The notes under the pieces are model-generated. The model was not told the DNA's origin. It saw only the letters and a list, made by a program, of their open reading frames with translations, and searched no databases. Positions 1-9,371 of a stretch of 64,000 nucleotides of DNA are shown here, one piece after another; within the stretch, counting starts at the first letter, position 1, and each line of letters starts with the position of its first letter. The DNA lies in assembly GCF_040702995.1 (NCBI RefSeq), contig NZ_CP159992.1, forward strand, positions 4,675,501-4,739,500, written 5' to 3'. A program made the position numbers and the translations under genes. This DNA comes from Paenibacillus sp. AN1007. GTDB taxonomy: Bacteria; Bacillota; Bacilli; Paenibacillales; Paenibacillaceae.

Positions 1-714
1 GGGAACGTGACCGGGCTTCGCTACTACATCCTTTGATAACTTCAATCCATTTTTCGGAACCTTATAGCCCCTTTTATACATTCCCGTAAAAGCCATCAAC
101 ATATTACTGGCTTGCAGGCTGGTTATAAGCAGCCTAGCCCTATTCTCGGAAACGGGTTCTCCTGAGAATGGGTATACCCCATTCTTCAATTCATTGACCT
201 GATACTGCATGATATCCTCACCCTCAGGCTCAACATCAGGTGCAGATTTCATGTCCAGTGACCCGGTATCTCTCTCATACGCACGAAGTGTCTCTGGTGT
301 TACATTACCGTCTTTATCCGTTGGCATCATTTTACGGAATTGCGTATTATATACCATCGTGTACTCTGTTTTATCCGAATTGTGGTTTGAATTAGACACC
401 ATTTTCTGCAATGCGATCGAACCAGCAACTGCCCCCACGCTAACCTGTTCCTGATCCGCTTGTTTGAACCTCTCGGCAATGATCTTGAGATCCTGTGAAG
501 ATTTAACCATACTTTCCAGTGCACGATCCAGTACAGGACGAGATTGCAGAAAATCATAGAAAAACCGTTCCTGTGTGGCTCCCGTCCATTGTGACTCGAT
601 GAAACCGATCCGTGCAATAAGGTCACTTCGTATTGATTCCAGTTGTTGTCTTCCTTGCTCAATTTGTTTAGATACATGTAGTAGTTGCTCTGGTGTTACT
701 TTAATTGTACTCAT
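1..714 (-). CDS. WXG100-type secreted polymorphic toxin, N-terminal part (partial)
   Basis: The gene is open through the left window edge, so only the first 238 codons are visible. It starts at the ATG complementary to 712-714, preceded by GGAGAG six bases upstream. The N-terminus MSTIKVTPEQLL and the W-T-G turn (ESQWTGATQERFF) about 40 residues in are the WXG100 hallmark seen also in the toxin cassettes at 8-27 kb, though this sequence is divergent from them. WXG100 helical hairpins target proteins to the Esx/type VII export system. After the helical part comes a hydrophilic linker and a region of unknown function (about residues 120-238) that presumably leads to a C-terminal toxin domain outside the window. 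The assignment as a toxin is inferred from the family architecture; the visible part alone shows only the export domain. Confidence 0.75.
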   Translation of the reverse strand, partial: MSTIKVTPEQLLHVSKQIEQGRQQLESIRSDLIARIGFIESQWTGATQERFFYDFLQSRPVLDRALESMVKSSQDLKIIAERFKQADQEQVSVGAVAGSIALQKMVSNSNHNSDKTEYTMVYNTQFRKMMPTDKDGNVTPETLRAYERDTGSLDMKSAPDVEPEGEDIMQYQVNELKNGVYPFSGEPVSENRARLLITSLQASNMLMAFTGMYKRGYKVPKNGLKLSKDVVAKPGHVP

Positions 715-817
715 AGGGTTCTCTCCGAAATATATAAGATTTAACTATGTTAGCAGAAGTAAAAGATACATACATCCGTCCAATATCCTGATTTTTCCTT
801 ATTATAAAAAGCTTTCA

Positions 818-2575
818 CTAAGTACCTGTACTCTTGGCGTTGAAAACTTTAGCCATATATAACGCATGGTCCACCCCTACGCAGAAACCAAGTCCTTTCA
901 CCTCATCCAGATCGGTTACATATCGGTTCAGGCTCTGCATGATCTGATTGGCTCGGATTTTGTTATGGGTATACAGTTTCTCTAATTCGTTCAGGTCATA
1001 GCCTTTACGCGACCACTTCACCTGGGACAGATCGACAGTATCGGTAACGCCAAAATATTGAAACGGACTCAGCAGCTTCCGATCAATCGCATCAGTCAGA
1101 CGAATCTCGGCAGCAATGGTATGATCGAAGTAAGCGGTAATGTCTTTGCCATCCATTCGTTCTGGCGTGGCAGTAAGTCCAAGCAGAATTTGTGGTTCGT
1201 AGTGAGACAACAGCTTCTGGTACGAAGGCGCGGCAGCATGATGGAATTCATCCACAATGATGTAGTCGTAATAATCTGGGCTGGTGATCTCCGTCAGCTT
1301 CATGGAGTTCAGACTCTGTATGCTGACAAACAGATGCTCCAATGCCTCCGCCCGGTGACTCCCGACATGCAGCTCGCCAAAGTTCATATCCTTCAAGATA
1401 TACCGGAAGGTGTCCCGGCTTTGCTTCAAAATTTCTTCCCGATGTGCGACAAAAAGGAGCTTGGCTCCCGCATAGCTGGCGCGGAATCGCTTGTAATCGA
1501 AGGCAGAGATGACCGTTTTGCCAACGCCTGTAGCGGCGACGATCAAGTTACGGTTTCGACCATACAGTGTACGCTCGGCATCGAGCTGTTCCAGCACTTC
1601 CTTTTGATAATCATAGGGCTGGATGTCGAGGTGGAAGTGGTTGGACTGATCTTTTTTACGATTCAGAGCTGCTCTCAACTGTGCTTCATGCTTCTGATCC
1701 TCTGGGATGTACCGCGTAAATTCGCGGTCATTCCAATAACTTTCGAAGGTCGCTTCAATCTTGCGCAGCACATCGAGTGAATCCTTCTCCGTCACCTTGA
1801 GATTCCACTCCATACCACTGGTCAGGGCTGGATTGGACAGGTTCGAAGAGCCGACATAAGCGGTGGTGAATCCGGTATCGCGGTGAAAAATATATGTTTT
1901 AGCGTGCAGCCGGGTGACCTTGCTATCATACGAAATCTGGATTTCAGTATTCGGTAATTTGCTAAGTTCGGTAATTGCTTTGAGGTCGGTTGCCTCCATA
2001 TACGTGGTTGTGATGATACGCAGCCTCCCACCGCTAGCCGTAAATTGTTGCAACTGTTCCAGCAGAAGGCGAAGCCCACTGAACTTGATAAATGACACCA
2101 ACCAGTCGATCCGATCGGCTGTCACGATCTCCTTTTGCAGCTCCAGTAACATACTCGGCTCGGACTTTGCACCTGTGAATAAAGAGCTCTGGGAGATGGG
2201 CGTATCTGGACGTACGATTTTGGTATCCCGGACCGCACGAATACTGTTCAGTTTGGAATACACATGCGTCAGCACCTCACCCTGCTCGTCCAGTTGTAAC
2301 TCGTTGTATTCTTCTTCCCCAAGCGTGCCTTTCAGGGTGGCAATAATCTGATTACACGTTCGAATCTGCTCCAGCACTGCCGATTTATCTTCCGTCTGTT
2401 CCCGCGCAATCTTGAGCGCACGCCGGGTCACGGCCGCCAGATATGTAGACAGCAGCTTGCGCGCTTCCTCTGCATCCAACTTCTCAGTCCCAATGTTATA
2501 CACATCTGGGTCGAGTGCCGAAATCTCCTGCCTGGTGATGGTGTTGATAAGCTGTTCATATATGCCTTGTTTCAT
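818..2575 (-). pseudogene. Truncated PLD-domain/superfamily II helicase (DUF3427-type), C-terminus missing
   Basis: The 585-residue product has a helical start, a phospholipase-D-like nuclease module with an HKD-type motif (HAKTYIF about residues 224-230 and GSSNLSNPA at 242-250), then a helicase with Walker A (ATGVGKT near 348-354), DEFH Walker B near 442-445 and motif III (TATPER near 468-473). It stops abruptly after GLGFCVGVDHALYMAKVFN, the first strand of the second RecA lobe. Relatives of this PLD-helicase-DUF3427 family continue for several hundred residues with motifs V and VI and the DUF3427 domain. Without the second lobe ATPase activity is very unlikely, so this is called a truncated gene. 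Family members are seen in defence and restriction-like loci. The break lies about 100 bp upstream of the toxin gene start, suggesting that insertion of the toxin segment removed the 3-prime half. Confidence 0.8.
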
Positions 2576-2729
2576 GAATGTACCTCGCGAACGTTAGGAT
2601 GGTTGTAGATATGTAGTAAAGATCTTACTAGATATTTCTGGGTATTGGTAAATTAGGTCTCTACTCTATTATCGTCCAGCGCGTGAAATATTTCATGCGT
2701 TGTTTGATCAAGGAAACAAACATAAATAT

Positions 2730-2760
2730 GGCACCCTCCTCGGAATCCGAAAAGGGTGCC
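2730..2760. terminator. Hairpin between truncated helicase and duplicated operon
   Basis: Arms GGCACCCT and AGGGTGCC enclose an inner palindrome (TCGGAATCCGA). There is no clear T-run on either side, so termination function is only likely from position, about 150 bp beyond the secreted-protein gene stop. Confidence 0.45.
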
Positions 2761-2908
2761 ACAAAACAATGGATAAGCAACATAATATGAAGAGTTGATC
2801 TAGAAACAGCCCGCTATTTCCAGACTTTTATTGTTACACTGAAGTATAAGAACGAATTCAAACCACAGTGATTAACATAGGATTCATTGACTACTCATTA
2901 AATGTGTA

Positions 2909-3937
2909 TCATAGCTGTATAGGGTCTGTAGGTAGCACAATGCTGTTGTATTTCGAGATGAAAAACGTGTGGAAAGAGCCATTACCGGTGAAACTAACTT
3001 GTACATCTGGTGCTCCCTCCTTAGAAAAGACAAGTACATCATTTCGATATTTATCTTTTGCAACGTTGTATCCGTTCAGGTCCAGCTTCATAATGGTCTC
3101 AGCCTCTTGTTTTGCTGCTTCACCCAATGTATTGATATCGAGGCTGTTGATTTTCTTTTGCTCGGTTTCATAATCTTCTTTCTTGCCATTTGACAGAATG
3201 TTCTCATCCATGCTAACTCTTACCGGTACGAGTGAATTTTCTTCCATGTCAATCCGTACCTTTCCCTTGTTCGTCGTATATTCAAAACCATACACCGAGG
3301 ACTCGCCCGGTCTCTTTACTACGACCTTTAAGTTCCGTCCGGTTTTGGTTAGCCCTTTCCCAATGCGTTTCAAGACTTGATCTGCTGCCTCGAGCGCATC
3401 AGGTGATATCTCCTTCTCCTTAGCATACCAACCCCCATACGACAGCTTTCCGTCCTCCAAAGCGATCATCCCCTTGGAATTTGAAGCCTTCACCTGAGTG
3501 TCAAAGCCTGTAAACATATTAACGTTGACATTTTGCAACGGTTCATCTTCATTCGGGAACAGCTCAGTCCATGCCTTGTCCAGCTTCTCCTTGAGCTTTG
3601 TCTCTTTCAGGTCATTGTAGCCGAAGGTTAGAGATAAGTGAGCAATCTCACCCTTGGAGGATACTAAAATACTATCAGACTTATTGTTTTTGGTTTTGAA
3701 CATCATAGTGCTTTGGTCTTTTCCAGCGAAAACAACCTCATAATCATTTCCGGTAATTTCCTTAATTTTGGCTTTAGCGATTTCTAGAGCCTCTTGCTGA
3801 GCATCGATAGCCTTAGTGGTACTGCTATCTTCCTTTGGAGCTGCATATAGCACACCCCCATTTGGGACTGCAGTCGCCCCGAACAGTAGCATCCCACCTA
3901 GAATGGGCAGAATTATTTTGGTTGTCATCTTTGTCAT
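2909..3937 (-). CDS. Secreted PepSY-like protein, paralogue B
   Basis: A 342-residue exported protein with a basic start, a hydrophobic signal segment (IILPILGGMLLFGATAVP) and a likely cleavage site near LYAAPK. The mature part repeats an alpha/beta pattern (ALEIAKAKIKEITGNDYEV, later YNVAKDKYRNDVLVFSKEG) reminiscent of PepSY/YpeB-like folds. It is a close paralogue of the product at 4718-5749 and shares its last roughly 60 residues in pattern with the extracellular end of the anti-sigma factor at 5782-6783. The start at 3937 is chosen over an ATG nine bases upstream because AGAGG is well spaced from it and the paralogue starts at the same place. It sits downstream of decayed sigma and anti-sigma genes, so its expression must now come from another signal. 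Function unknown. Confidence 0.8.
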   Translation of the reverse strand: MTKMTTKIILPILGGMLLFGATAVPNGGVLYAAPKEDSSTTKAIDAQQEALEIAKAKIKEITGNDYEVVFAGKDQSTMMFKTKNNKSDSILVSSKGEIAHLSLTFGYNDLKETKLKEKLDKAWTELFPNEDEPLQNVNVNMFTGFDTQVKASNSKGMIALEDGKLSYGGWYAKEKEISPDALEAADQVLKRIGKGLTKTGRNLKVVVKRPGESSVYGFEYTTNKGKVRIDMEENSLVPVRVSMDENILSNGKKEDYETEQKKINSLDINTLGEAAKQEAETIMKLDLNGYNVAKDKYRNDVLVFSKEGAPDVQVSFTGNGSFHTFFISKYNSIVLPTDPIQL

Positions 3938-3956
3938 GTATTTCATCCTCTTTTCT

Positions 3957-4190
3957 TATCATGATTAAACTACTGAATTTTGAAGTAATAGAACAGCGTT
4001 TATGAAGTGAAGGATCGTTCACCGTAGGGAAGCCGTCGAAGGCAACAAACAAACTCACTGAAGCTAAGACCGCAGCTGTAATACCTGTTTTTCTACCAAA
4101 TCCTCGCCTAACCCTTACTTACTTCTTGCTTTCTCTTCAGTACCATTCCCAGAATAACTCGTTCCTCCAACTTGAATTACAAGGGTTTAG
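3957..4190 (-). pseudogene. Remnant of anti-sigma factor gene (operon copy B)
   Basis: The stretch aligns base by base with the anti-sigma gene at 5782-6783 but with large deletions. Its 3-prime end (TTCACCGTAGGGAAGCCGTC) joins directly to the transmembrane-coding part (matching about 6567-6650), losing about 0.7 kb, and a further roughly 45 bp is missing near 4140. No open reading frame of useful length remains. Confidence 0.8.
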
Positions 4191-4547
4191 TTGATTTGGT
4201 ATACACTGTATGGTGTGCACTTCAATATGTTTTTCCTCCGTTGTTAGCAGTCTTATCCGATGTTGGATTAGAAGAGTACTCTCATTCCATCGAGTATAGC
4301 TTTGAACATGCTTATAACGCTCCGAATACTTAAACCAGCGTTTATTTCCTCTAATCTGATTAAGGCAATAGTGGTATGACCAAGCCTAGAAGGAAACTGT
4401 AGGTTGATACTTCTTACATCGGTTTTTCAAAGTGCCTGATAGTCTCATTAAAATCCTCTTTATCCCCTTCTTTCGTTCTCCTAACCAACATCTCGATCTG
4501 TTCTAGTTCTGCTCTATATTTCGTGCTCAGCCTGCCCAGAATGGCAC
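4190..4547 (-). pseudogene. Remnant of ECF sigma factor gene (operon copy B)
   Basis: This matches the sigma gene at 6758-7348 over most of its length (for example the TTTCGTGCTCAGCCTG and CATCGGTTTTTCAAAGTGCC segments) but has several deletions, including one of about 130 bp near the 3-prime end and one of about 70 bp around 4410, plus frameshifts. The conserved promoter block upstream (4548-4610) survives in recognisable form. Confidence 0.85.
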
Positions 4548-4717
4548 TCCCTCATCTTCACATGGTATAACACCAACACACCTCTTCGTGTGACACGGTT
4601 TTTAATATCGTTTTTATTTTGGTTTTTATAAAATTTCCGGACTTATACTGAAGTATAAGTTCGAATTCAAACCACAGTGGTTAGCATGGGGATCCTTGAC
4701 TACTTATTAAATGTGTA

Positions 4718-5749
4718 TCACAGCTTTACAGGGTCTGTAGGTAGCACAATGCTGTTGTATTTCGAGATGAAGAACGTGTGGAAAGAGCCATTGCCTGTGA
4801 AACTAATCTGCACCTCTGGCGCTCCCTTCTTGGTAAAGACAAGTACATCATTTCGATTTTTATCTTTTGCAACGTTGTACCCGCTCAGGTCCAGCTTCAT
4901 CATGGTCTTGGCCTCTTGTTTTGCTGCTTTACCCAATTTGTTGATATCGAGGCTTTTAATCTTCTTTTGCTCGGCTTCGTACTCTGGTTTCTTGCCGTTG
5001 GACAGAATGTTCTCATCCATACTAACTCTTACCGGTAAGAGCGATTTCTCCTCAATGTCTATCCGCACCTTTCCCTTGTTTGTCGTATATTCAAAGCCAT
5101 ACACCGATGACTCGCCCGGTCTCTTTACTACAACCTTTAAGTCCCGTCCGGTTTTAGTAAGCCCTTTACCAATGCGTTTAAAGACTTGATCCGCTGCCTC
5201 TAGCGCATCCGGTGATATCTCCTTCTCCTTCGCATACCAACCTCCATATATCAGCTTTCCGTCCTGCAAACCGATCATTCCCTTGGAATTCGAAGCCTTC
5301 ACCTCAGTAGCCATGCCTGTGAACATATTAACAGTGACATTTTGCAGCGATTCATCTTCATTCGGGAACAGCTCGGTCCATGCCTTGTCCAGCTGCTCCT
5401 TGAGCTTTGTCTCTTTCAAGTCTTTGTAGCTGAAGGTTAGAGACAAATGAGCAATCTCACCCTTGGAAGATACTAAAATACTGTCAGATTTATTGTTTCT
5501 AGTTTTGAATTTCTTAGTACTTTTGTCATTCCCAGCGGCAACAACTTCATAATCATTTCCGGTAATCTCCTTGATTTTGGCTTTAGCGATTTCCAGAGCC
5601 TTTTGCTGAGCATCAGTAACCTTAGTGGTACTGTTATCTTTCTTTGGAGCTGCATATAGCACACCCCAATTCGGGACTACAGCCGCCCCGAACAGCAGCA
5701 TCCCACCTAAAATAGGCAGAATTATTTTGGTTTTTGTCATCTTTGTCAT
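4718..5749 (-). CDS. Secreted PepSY-like protein, paralogue A
   Basis: A 343-residue exported protein with signal segment IILPILGGMLLFGAAVVP and likely cleavage after LYAA. It lies 32 bp downstream of the anti-sigma gene stop and is evidently the third gene of a sigma / anti-sigma / effector operon. The start ATG follows AGAGGAAG at good spacing. The C-terminal segment (LDLSGYNVAKDKNRNDVLVF) parallels the end of the anti-sigma ectodomain (LDLSDYEVVRPDSPFNMLKF). One reading is that it acts outside the membrane together with or in competition with the anti-sigma sensor domain; this is inference. It could equally be a cell-envelope stress protein whose domain was recruited into the anti-sigma factor. 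No catalytic motif is evident. Confidence 0.82.
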   Translation of the reverse strand: MTKMTKTKIILPILGGMLLFGAAVVPNWGVLYAAPKKDNSTTKVTDAQQKALEIAKAKIKEITGNDYEVVAAGNDKSTKKFKTRNNKSDSILVSSKGEIAHLSLTFSYKDLKETKLKEQLDKAWTELFPNEDESLQNVTVNMFTGMATEVKASNSKGMIGLQDGKLIYGGWYAKEKEISPDALEAADQVFKRIGKGLTKTGRDLKVVVKRPGESSVYGFEYTTNKGKVRIDIEEKSLLPVRVSMDENILSNGKKPEYEAEQKKIKSLDINKLGKAAKQEAKTMMKLDLSGYNVAKDKNRNDVLVFTKKGAPEVQISFTGNGSFHTFFISKYNSIVLPTDPVKL

Positions 5750-5781
5750 GTAGATCTTCCTCTTTTCTTATCATAATTAAA

Positions 5782-6783
5782 CTACTGAATTTCGAAGTAA
5801 TAGAATACCGCTTCTGAAGTGAAGGATGCGTTCACCGTAGGGAAGCCGTCTTTGGTAAACTTCAGCATATTGAACGGAGAGTCCGGGCGAACCACCTCAT
5901 AATCCGACAAGTCCAGATTCATCCACACTTTAGCTTGCTCCATTGCCTTTTTTTGCAACCGGCTAAGCTCCAGATCCTTCGTTTTCTCGACAAGTAAACG
6001 TCGGTCGTCCGTACTATTGATTTTATAAAACCGTTCCGATAGAGGCTCGGCAAACAAGCGAATAATACGATTCGTCCCCTCCTCCACATCCATCTCAATG
6101 GTTCCTTGCTTCGTTGTATACCAGAATGTGTACATAGGTTTATGTCCAGGCTGTAGAATTTTATGTTCAACGGATCGAATGTTATCTCCAAGATCGCCTA
6201 CCCTGTCCATAGCCTGATCAGCAGCCGTTTTTACAGATTCGGGAACCTCATGTTCCTCAACACGCTGCTTAGCATGGGTCCACTGTCCATTGCTTATGTA
6301 CAAGGCACCCGTCTCATCGCTCATTTGGACAATAATCTCACTTTCCGAAGGGTGGAAAAATTTAATGTGATCCACTTGATCACGATTGGTTTGAAAAGCT
6401 TCATTCCACATGTGTAATAACTGGTATTTGAATTCCTCATCTTGAATGTTCTCAAAGCTCGCTTGCGAGGAAATATCCTCACTATTCAGACCTAATTGCG
6501 TAACGAACATCCTCACATGCTCAGATAATGGAAGGTTCTGCATGACTTTAGCCATAGCGGGAGACAGGAACGTACCAAACAAAATCACTGAAGCTAACAC
6601 CGCAGCTGTAATGCCCGTTTTTCTAACAAATCCTCGCCTAACTCGTAACTTACTTCTCTCTTTCCCTTCAATACGATGAATGATCTGTCCGCTGAAGCTA
6701 TTCTCTGGCGTTTCCGTTCCCAGAATTTCTCGTTCCACCTGTTTAAATTCCAAGGGGTTAGTTGAATTTGGCAAACGATGCAT
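5782..6783 (-). CDS. Transmembrane anti-sigma factor with PepSY-like ectodomain
   Basis: The 333-residue product has a short cytoplasmic N-terminus (about residues 1-55), a basic stretch (KLRVRRGFVRKTG), one membrane span (about 58-76, ITAAVLASVILFGTF) and a roughly 250-residue outside domain. This is the layout of single-span anti-sigma factors of the DUF4179 type paired with ECF sigma factors. The start at 6783 has AAGGAGG eight bases upstream and overlaps the sigma gene by 26 bp, indicating translational coupling. The ectodomain end resembles the secreted protein encoded next in the operon. No zinc-binding HxxxCxxC motif is present in the N-terminus. By family, it would hold the sigma factor at the membrane until a signal outside releases it. 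Confidence 0.82.
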   Translation of the reverse strand: MHRLPNSTNPLEFKQVEREILGTETPENSFSGQIIHRIEGKERSKLRVRRGFVRKTGITAAVLASVILFGTFLSPAMAKVMQNLPLSEHVRMFVTQLGLNSEDISSQASFENIQDEEFKYQLLHMWNEAFQTNRDQVDHIKFFHPSESEIIVQMSDETGALYISNGQWTHAKQRVEEHEVPESVKTAADQAMDRVGDLGDNIRSVEHKILQPGHKPMYTFWYTTKQGTIEMDVEEGTNRIIRLFAEPLSERFYKINSTDDRRLLVEKTKDLELSRLQKKAMEQAKVWMNLDLSDYEVVRPDSPFNMLKFTKDGFPTVNASFTSEAVFYYFEIQ

Positions 6784-7348
6784 GCTGTGTCCCTCCTTCG
6801 TCCATATTCTCAACTTGTAGCTTCTTGCGAATGCGCTCGTATTTTTTGCGGACTGTAGCTGGCTTGAGGTTCATCATCTCGCTAATCTCATTAAAGTTAT
6901 AAAAATAAATAATTCGAAGAAGTACGATATGTTTCTCCTCCGCTGTTAGCAGTCTCATCTGATCTTGGAATAGGAGAGTACTCTCATTCTCTCGAGTATG
7001 GGTTTGAACATGTTTATAGCGCTCCAAAAACTTATACCAGCGTTTTTTGCCTCTAATCTGATTCAAGCAATAGTGGTATGCGATTTTATATACCCAAGCT
7101 GAGAAGGAAACTGTGGGTTGATACTTCTTGATTCGTTCATAGACCTTGATGAAAATTTCCTGAAGAGCATCTTCTGCTTCTTCTTTGCTTCTAAGCATAT
7201 GATAGCAATAGATATACATCGGTTTTTCAAAGTGCCTGATGATCTCATCAAAAGCCTCTTTATCTCCTTCTTTCGTTCTCCTGACCAACATCTCGATCTG
7301 CTCTAGTTCTGTTCTATATTTCGTGCTCAGCCTGTCCAGAATAGTCAC
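6758..7348 (-). CDS. ECF-type RNA polymerase sigma factor
   Basis: A 196-residue sigma-70 family protein. Region 2 is seen at about residues 25-95 (EEAEDALQEIFIKVYERI, then FSAWVYKIAYHYCLNQIRGK) and region 4 as a helix-turn-helix near the C-terminus (FNEISEMMNLKPATVRKKY). Length and the absence of regions 1 and 3 fit extracytoplasmic-function sigma factors. The GTG start is placed immediately after a GATGAGGG run, which is a close but usable ribosome site. The gene overlaps the anti-sigma gene, and a block just upstream is conserved in the decayed operon copy, suggesting an autoregulated promoter as is usual in the family. Confidence 0.9.
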   Translation of the reverse strand: MTILDRLSTKYRTELEQIEMLVRRTKEGDKEAFDEIIRHFEKPMYIYCYHMLRSKEEAEDALQEIFIKVYERIKKYQPTVSFSAWVYKIAYHYCLNQIRGKKRWYKFLERYKHVQTHTRENESTLLFQDQMRLLTAEEKHIVLLRIIYFYNFNEISEMMNLKPATVRKKYERIRKKLQVENMDEGGTQHASFAKFN

Positions 7349-7410
7349 CCCCTCATCTTCACACGGTATAACACCAATTCAGCTCTTCGTGTGACACGGT
7401 TTTTAAAAAT
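7349..7410 (-). promoter_or_regulatory. Conserved block upstream of ECF sigma operon
   Basis: The sequence read on the minus strand (ACCGTGTCACACGAAGAG followed by TTGGTGTTATACC) is retained in the decayed operon copy at about 4555-4610. Conservation in both copies marks it as the probable operon promoter; exact -35 and -10 assignment is uncertain. Confidence 0.5.
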
Positions 7411-7568
7411 ATCTTTTTAATGGTATACCATCATAAAAATTACGGTAGATACAGACCACATTGTCAGATGTAATTTATTTTATGTATTTTTATATGCTAA
7501 TCTACGTCTCTTACACTGGAGGAAAACATTTGCTCTAACTAGATGAGTCACCTGGAAGTATAACAAAA

Positions 7569-7612
7569 AGACAGGTCAATCATGGTGGTATCTGACCATA
7601 ATCGACCTGTCT
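7569..7612 (-). terminator. Terminator of immunity operon, repeat family copy 1
   Basis: Nine-base arms AGACAGGTC and GACCTGTCT with inner ATGGT/ACCAT pairing, followed on the minus strand by TTTTTGTTA. It is a member of a four-copy family (also 9251, 11478, 25608), always just beyond immunity genes. Confidence 0.85.
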
Positions 7613-7624
7613 TATGAAAGCAAT

Positions 7625-8110
7625 TTAATCTCGGGTGAAATCTTTTGGATCATTATAACACCATTCATTGTCAAATGGTTTACTTTTAATTTTTTCTAAA
7701 TCTTCTATTGTATAAAACCAGTTATCTTCAATCCATACTTTTGCAGACGGATATACTTTTAGAATTCCATAAAGTATCTTAAATAATAAATCTTCATTCT
7801 CATAGAAGTCTTCAGATACTAATGCCTTAAAATACTGGCTTTTGGAATCATCCCAATTAAAGTCTACGTTTTGAAATTTATAAGGCTCATCATACAAATT
7901 CCAAGATATTTGCCTTGAATAATTGTCTTCAAACGGAATGTCACTAATATAAATTGAGCAAAACTTTAATTTTCCAGTTTGATCATACTCGTCATAATTG
8001 TTAGAAAAGTAGAGCCCGTAATTAATAGATATTTCTCTAATATTTTTTAATAAATCGCCTGCCGAGATACTTTCTCCTTGCCTAAATAATACAAAAGTTG
8101 AAATCCCCAT
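7625..8110 (-). CDS. Probable immunity protein for the adjacent nuclease toxin
   Basis: A 161-residue acidic, aromatic-rich soluble protein with no signal or membrane segment. Its ATG overlaps the stop of the upstream toxin gene (TAATG), so the two are translationally coupled, as expected for a toxin and its antidote. The C-terminal half (LLFKILYGILKVYPSAKVWI then FDNEWCY) resembles the translated remnant at 17869-18353 (FMYKFVVEYFKDNPEDYLWF then YNPKWCS), indicating that both belong to one immunity family. Family name not recognised. The role is inferred from position and coupling. Confidence 0.7.
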   Translation of the reverse strand: MGISTFVLFRQGESISAGDLLKNIREISINYGLYFSNNYDEYDQTGKLKFCSIYISDIPFEDNYSRQISWNLYDEPYKFQNVDFNWDDSKSQYFKALVSEDFYENEDLLFKILYGILKVYPSAKVWIEDNWFYTIEDLEKIKSKPFDNEWCYNDPKDFTRD

Positions 8111-9156
8111 TATTTCAATACCCCTCCTAATTCATCTAAAGAATTCACAACTGTTACATCCTTGCCTTTTAATTCTTGAATTGTATTGATTACATTAGAA
8201 TTAGACATATCTAAAGCTTCATCAATATAAACAATAACTTCTTTACCCTCATAGTTAAAAAACAGAGGATTTTGAGGATTTGTATACTTATCAATTTGTT
8301 TCATATCAAGAGCCGAAAATGACTTTTTAACTTCAATAATTTGTCTGTTAGTTAAAACATCTATATCGCCTGCTATCTTCTTATTTGTTACATCTTCTAA
8401 TTTTAAGCCAAATCCTATAGCATCTGTTTTTTGCAGTACATAATCACCAACTTTTCCTTCGATAGCCTTTCCAGAGTTTGAACTATTCTTTGCACTTTCA
8501 ATTGCATTTGGAATATTCTTAGGGTTTTGTTCAACCCACTTTATTTTGTTACCGTGCGGATTTACAAATTCAACTTCCATACCTTTATTCGTTTTTGTTA
8601 TTACTCGATCATTGAATTTACCCTTCCTCTCTTTCCCATTCCCCTTCTCCGGCTCCTTCTTGCCATCACCTGATCCACCCGATCCGTGATGACCCTTCGA
8701 ATGCAAAGCCTTGCCGAAGAGAAAATAAGAGAGGGCTTGGCCTACTACCGCTCCTTTATAGTACCCTGACTCGTCCTCACTCAACTGTTTTTTCTGCTCG
8801 TTTACAAACTGCTCGATGTCGGATCTTGCTGTTCCTGTGCCCCATGCGGTATCCCAGGCAAATCCTATTCCGCGTCCAACGTCGACGATTTTACCAACCG
8901 TCAGATCATAGCCCAGGCTGCCCAATGTACTGCATGGATTATAGAGGAATGCCTCTATGGTCTCGCCAATGCCTGTAACCGTATCGCCGATGGCTTTATC
9001 AATCAATCCCGTGGTAAAACTCGGCCCCAGCTCTTCTGGCAGCCGAAGGACTTCCTCTCCTGAACTGTCTGTGCTTCTGAATAAACTTGCTGTCTCCTGT
9101 AACCTATCCTGAAAGTAAACACAATATATATGCCCTATACTATTTCTTTTGTACAT
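8110..9156 (-). pseudogene. Chimeric polymorphic toxin lacking its WXG100 export domain; REase-like C-terminus
   Basis: From about residue 45 the protein matches the shared linker of the other toxins (GLIDKAIGDTVTGIGETIEA), then a Gly/Lys hinge and a C-terminal domain with GDIDVLTNRQIIEVKKSF, a typical D...(I)ExK restriction-endonuclease-fold nuclease core. The WXG100 half is missing. The first 15 residues (MYKRNSIGHIYCVYF) come from the region upstream of the collagen-like genes (compare 11345-11400 and 22795-22850), fused in the middle of the toxin coding sequence. Without the export helices the protein should not enter the type VII pathway, so it is probably a silent toxin reservoir. The downstream immunity gene is intact. 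Confidence 0.75.
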
Positions 9157-9250
9157 GTGGAGATTGTGTCCACTGCTCAGGATTGAATCATTAGATTAAA
9201 ACTAAATACGTACTCTAACCAGATACCATCCAGCTGCATTGAATAAAAGA

Positions 9251-9296
9251 AAAACAGGCAAGAAAGGTGGTATCTCACCATAATCAACCTGTTTTT
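9251..9296 (-). terminator. Terminator, repeat family copy 2
   Basis: Arms AAAACAGG(C) and AACCTGTTTT with inner GGTG/CACC pairing and flanking A/T runs on both sides. Same element as at 7569, 11478 and 25608. Confidence 0.75.
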
Positions 9297-9371
9297 GAAT
9301 CGGATTTATCATTTAGTTTTTTCCACCGAAAAGAAGATAAACATTTAATTATTTTCTAAAATGAGTTAATA

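Noticed and set aside
818-2575. Considered as an active defence helicase
   Set aside because: The second RecA lobe with motifs V-VI and the DUF3427 part are missing.
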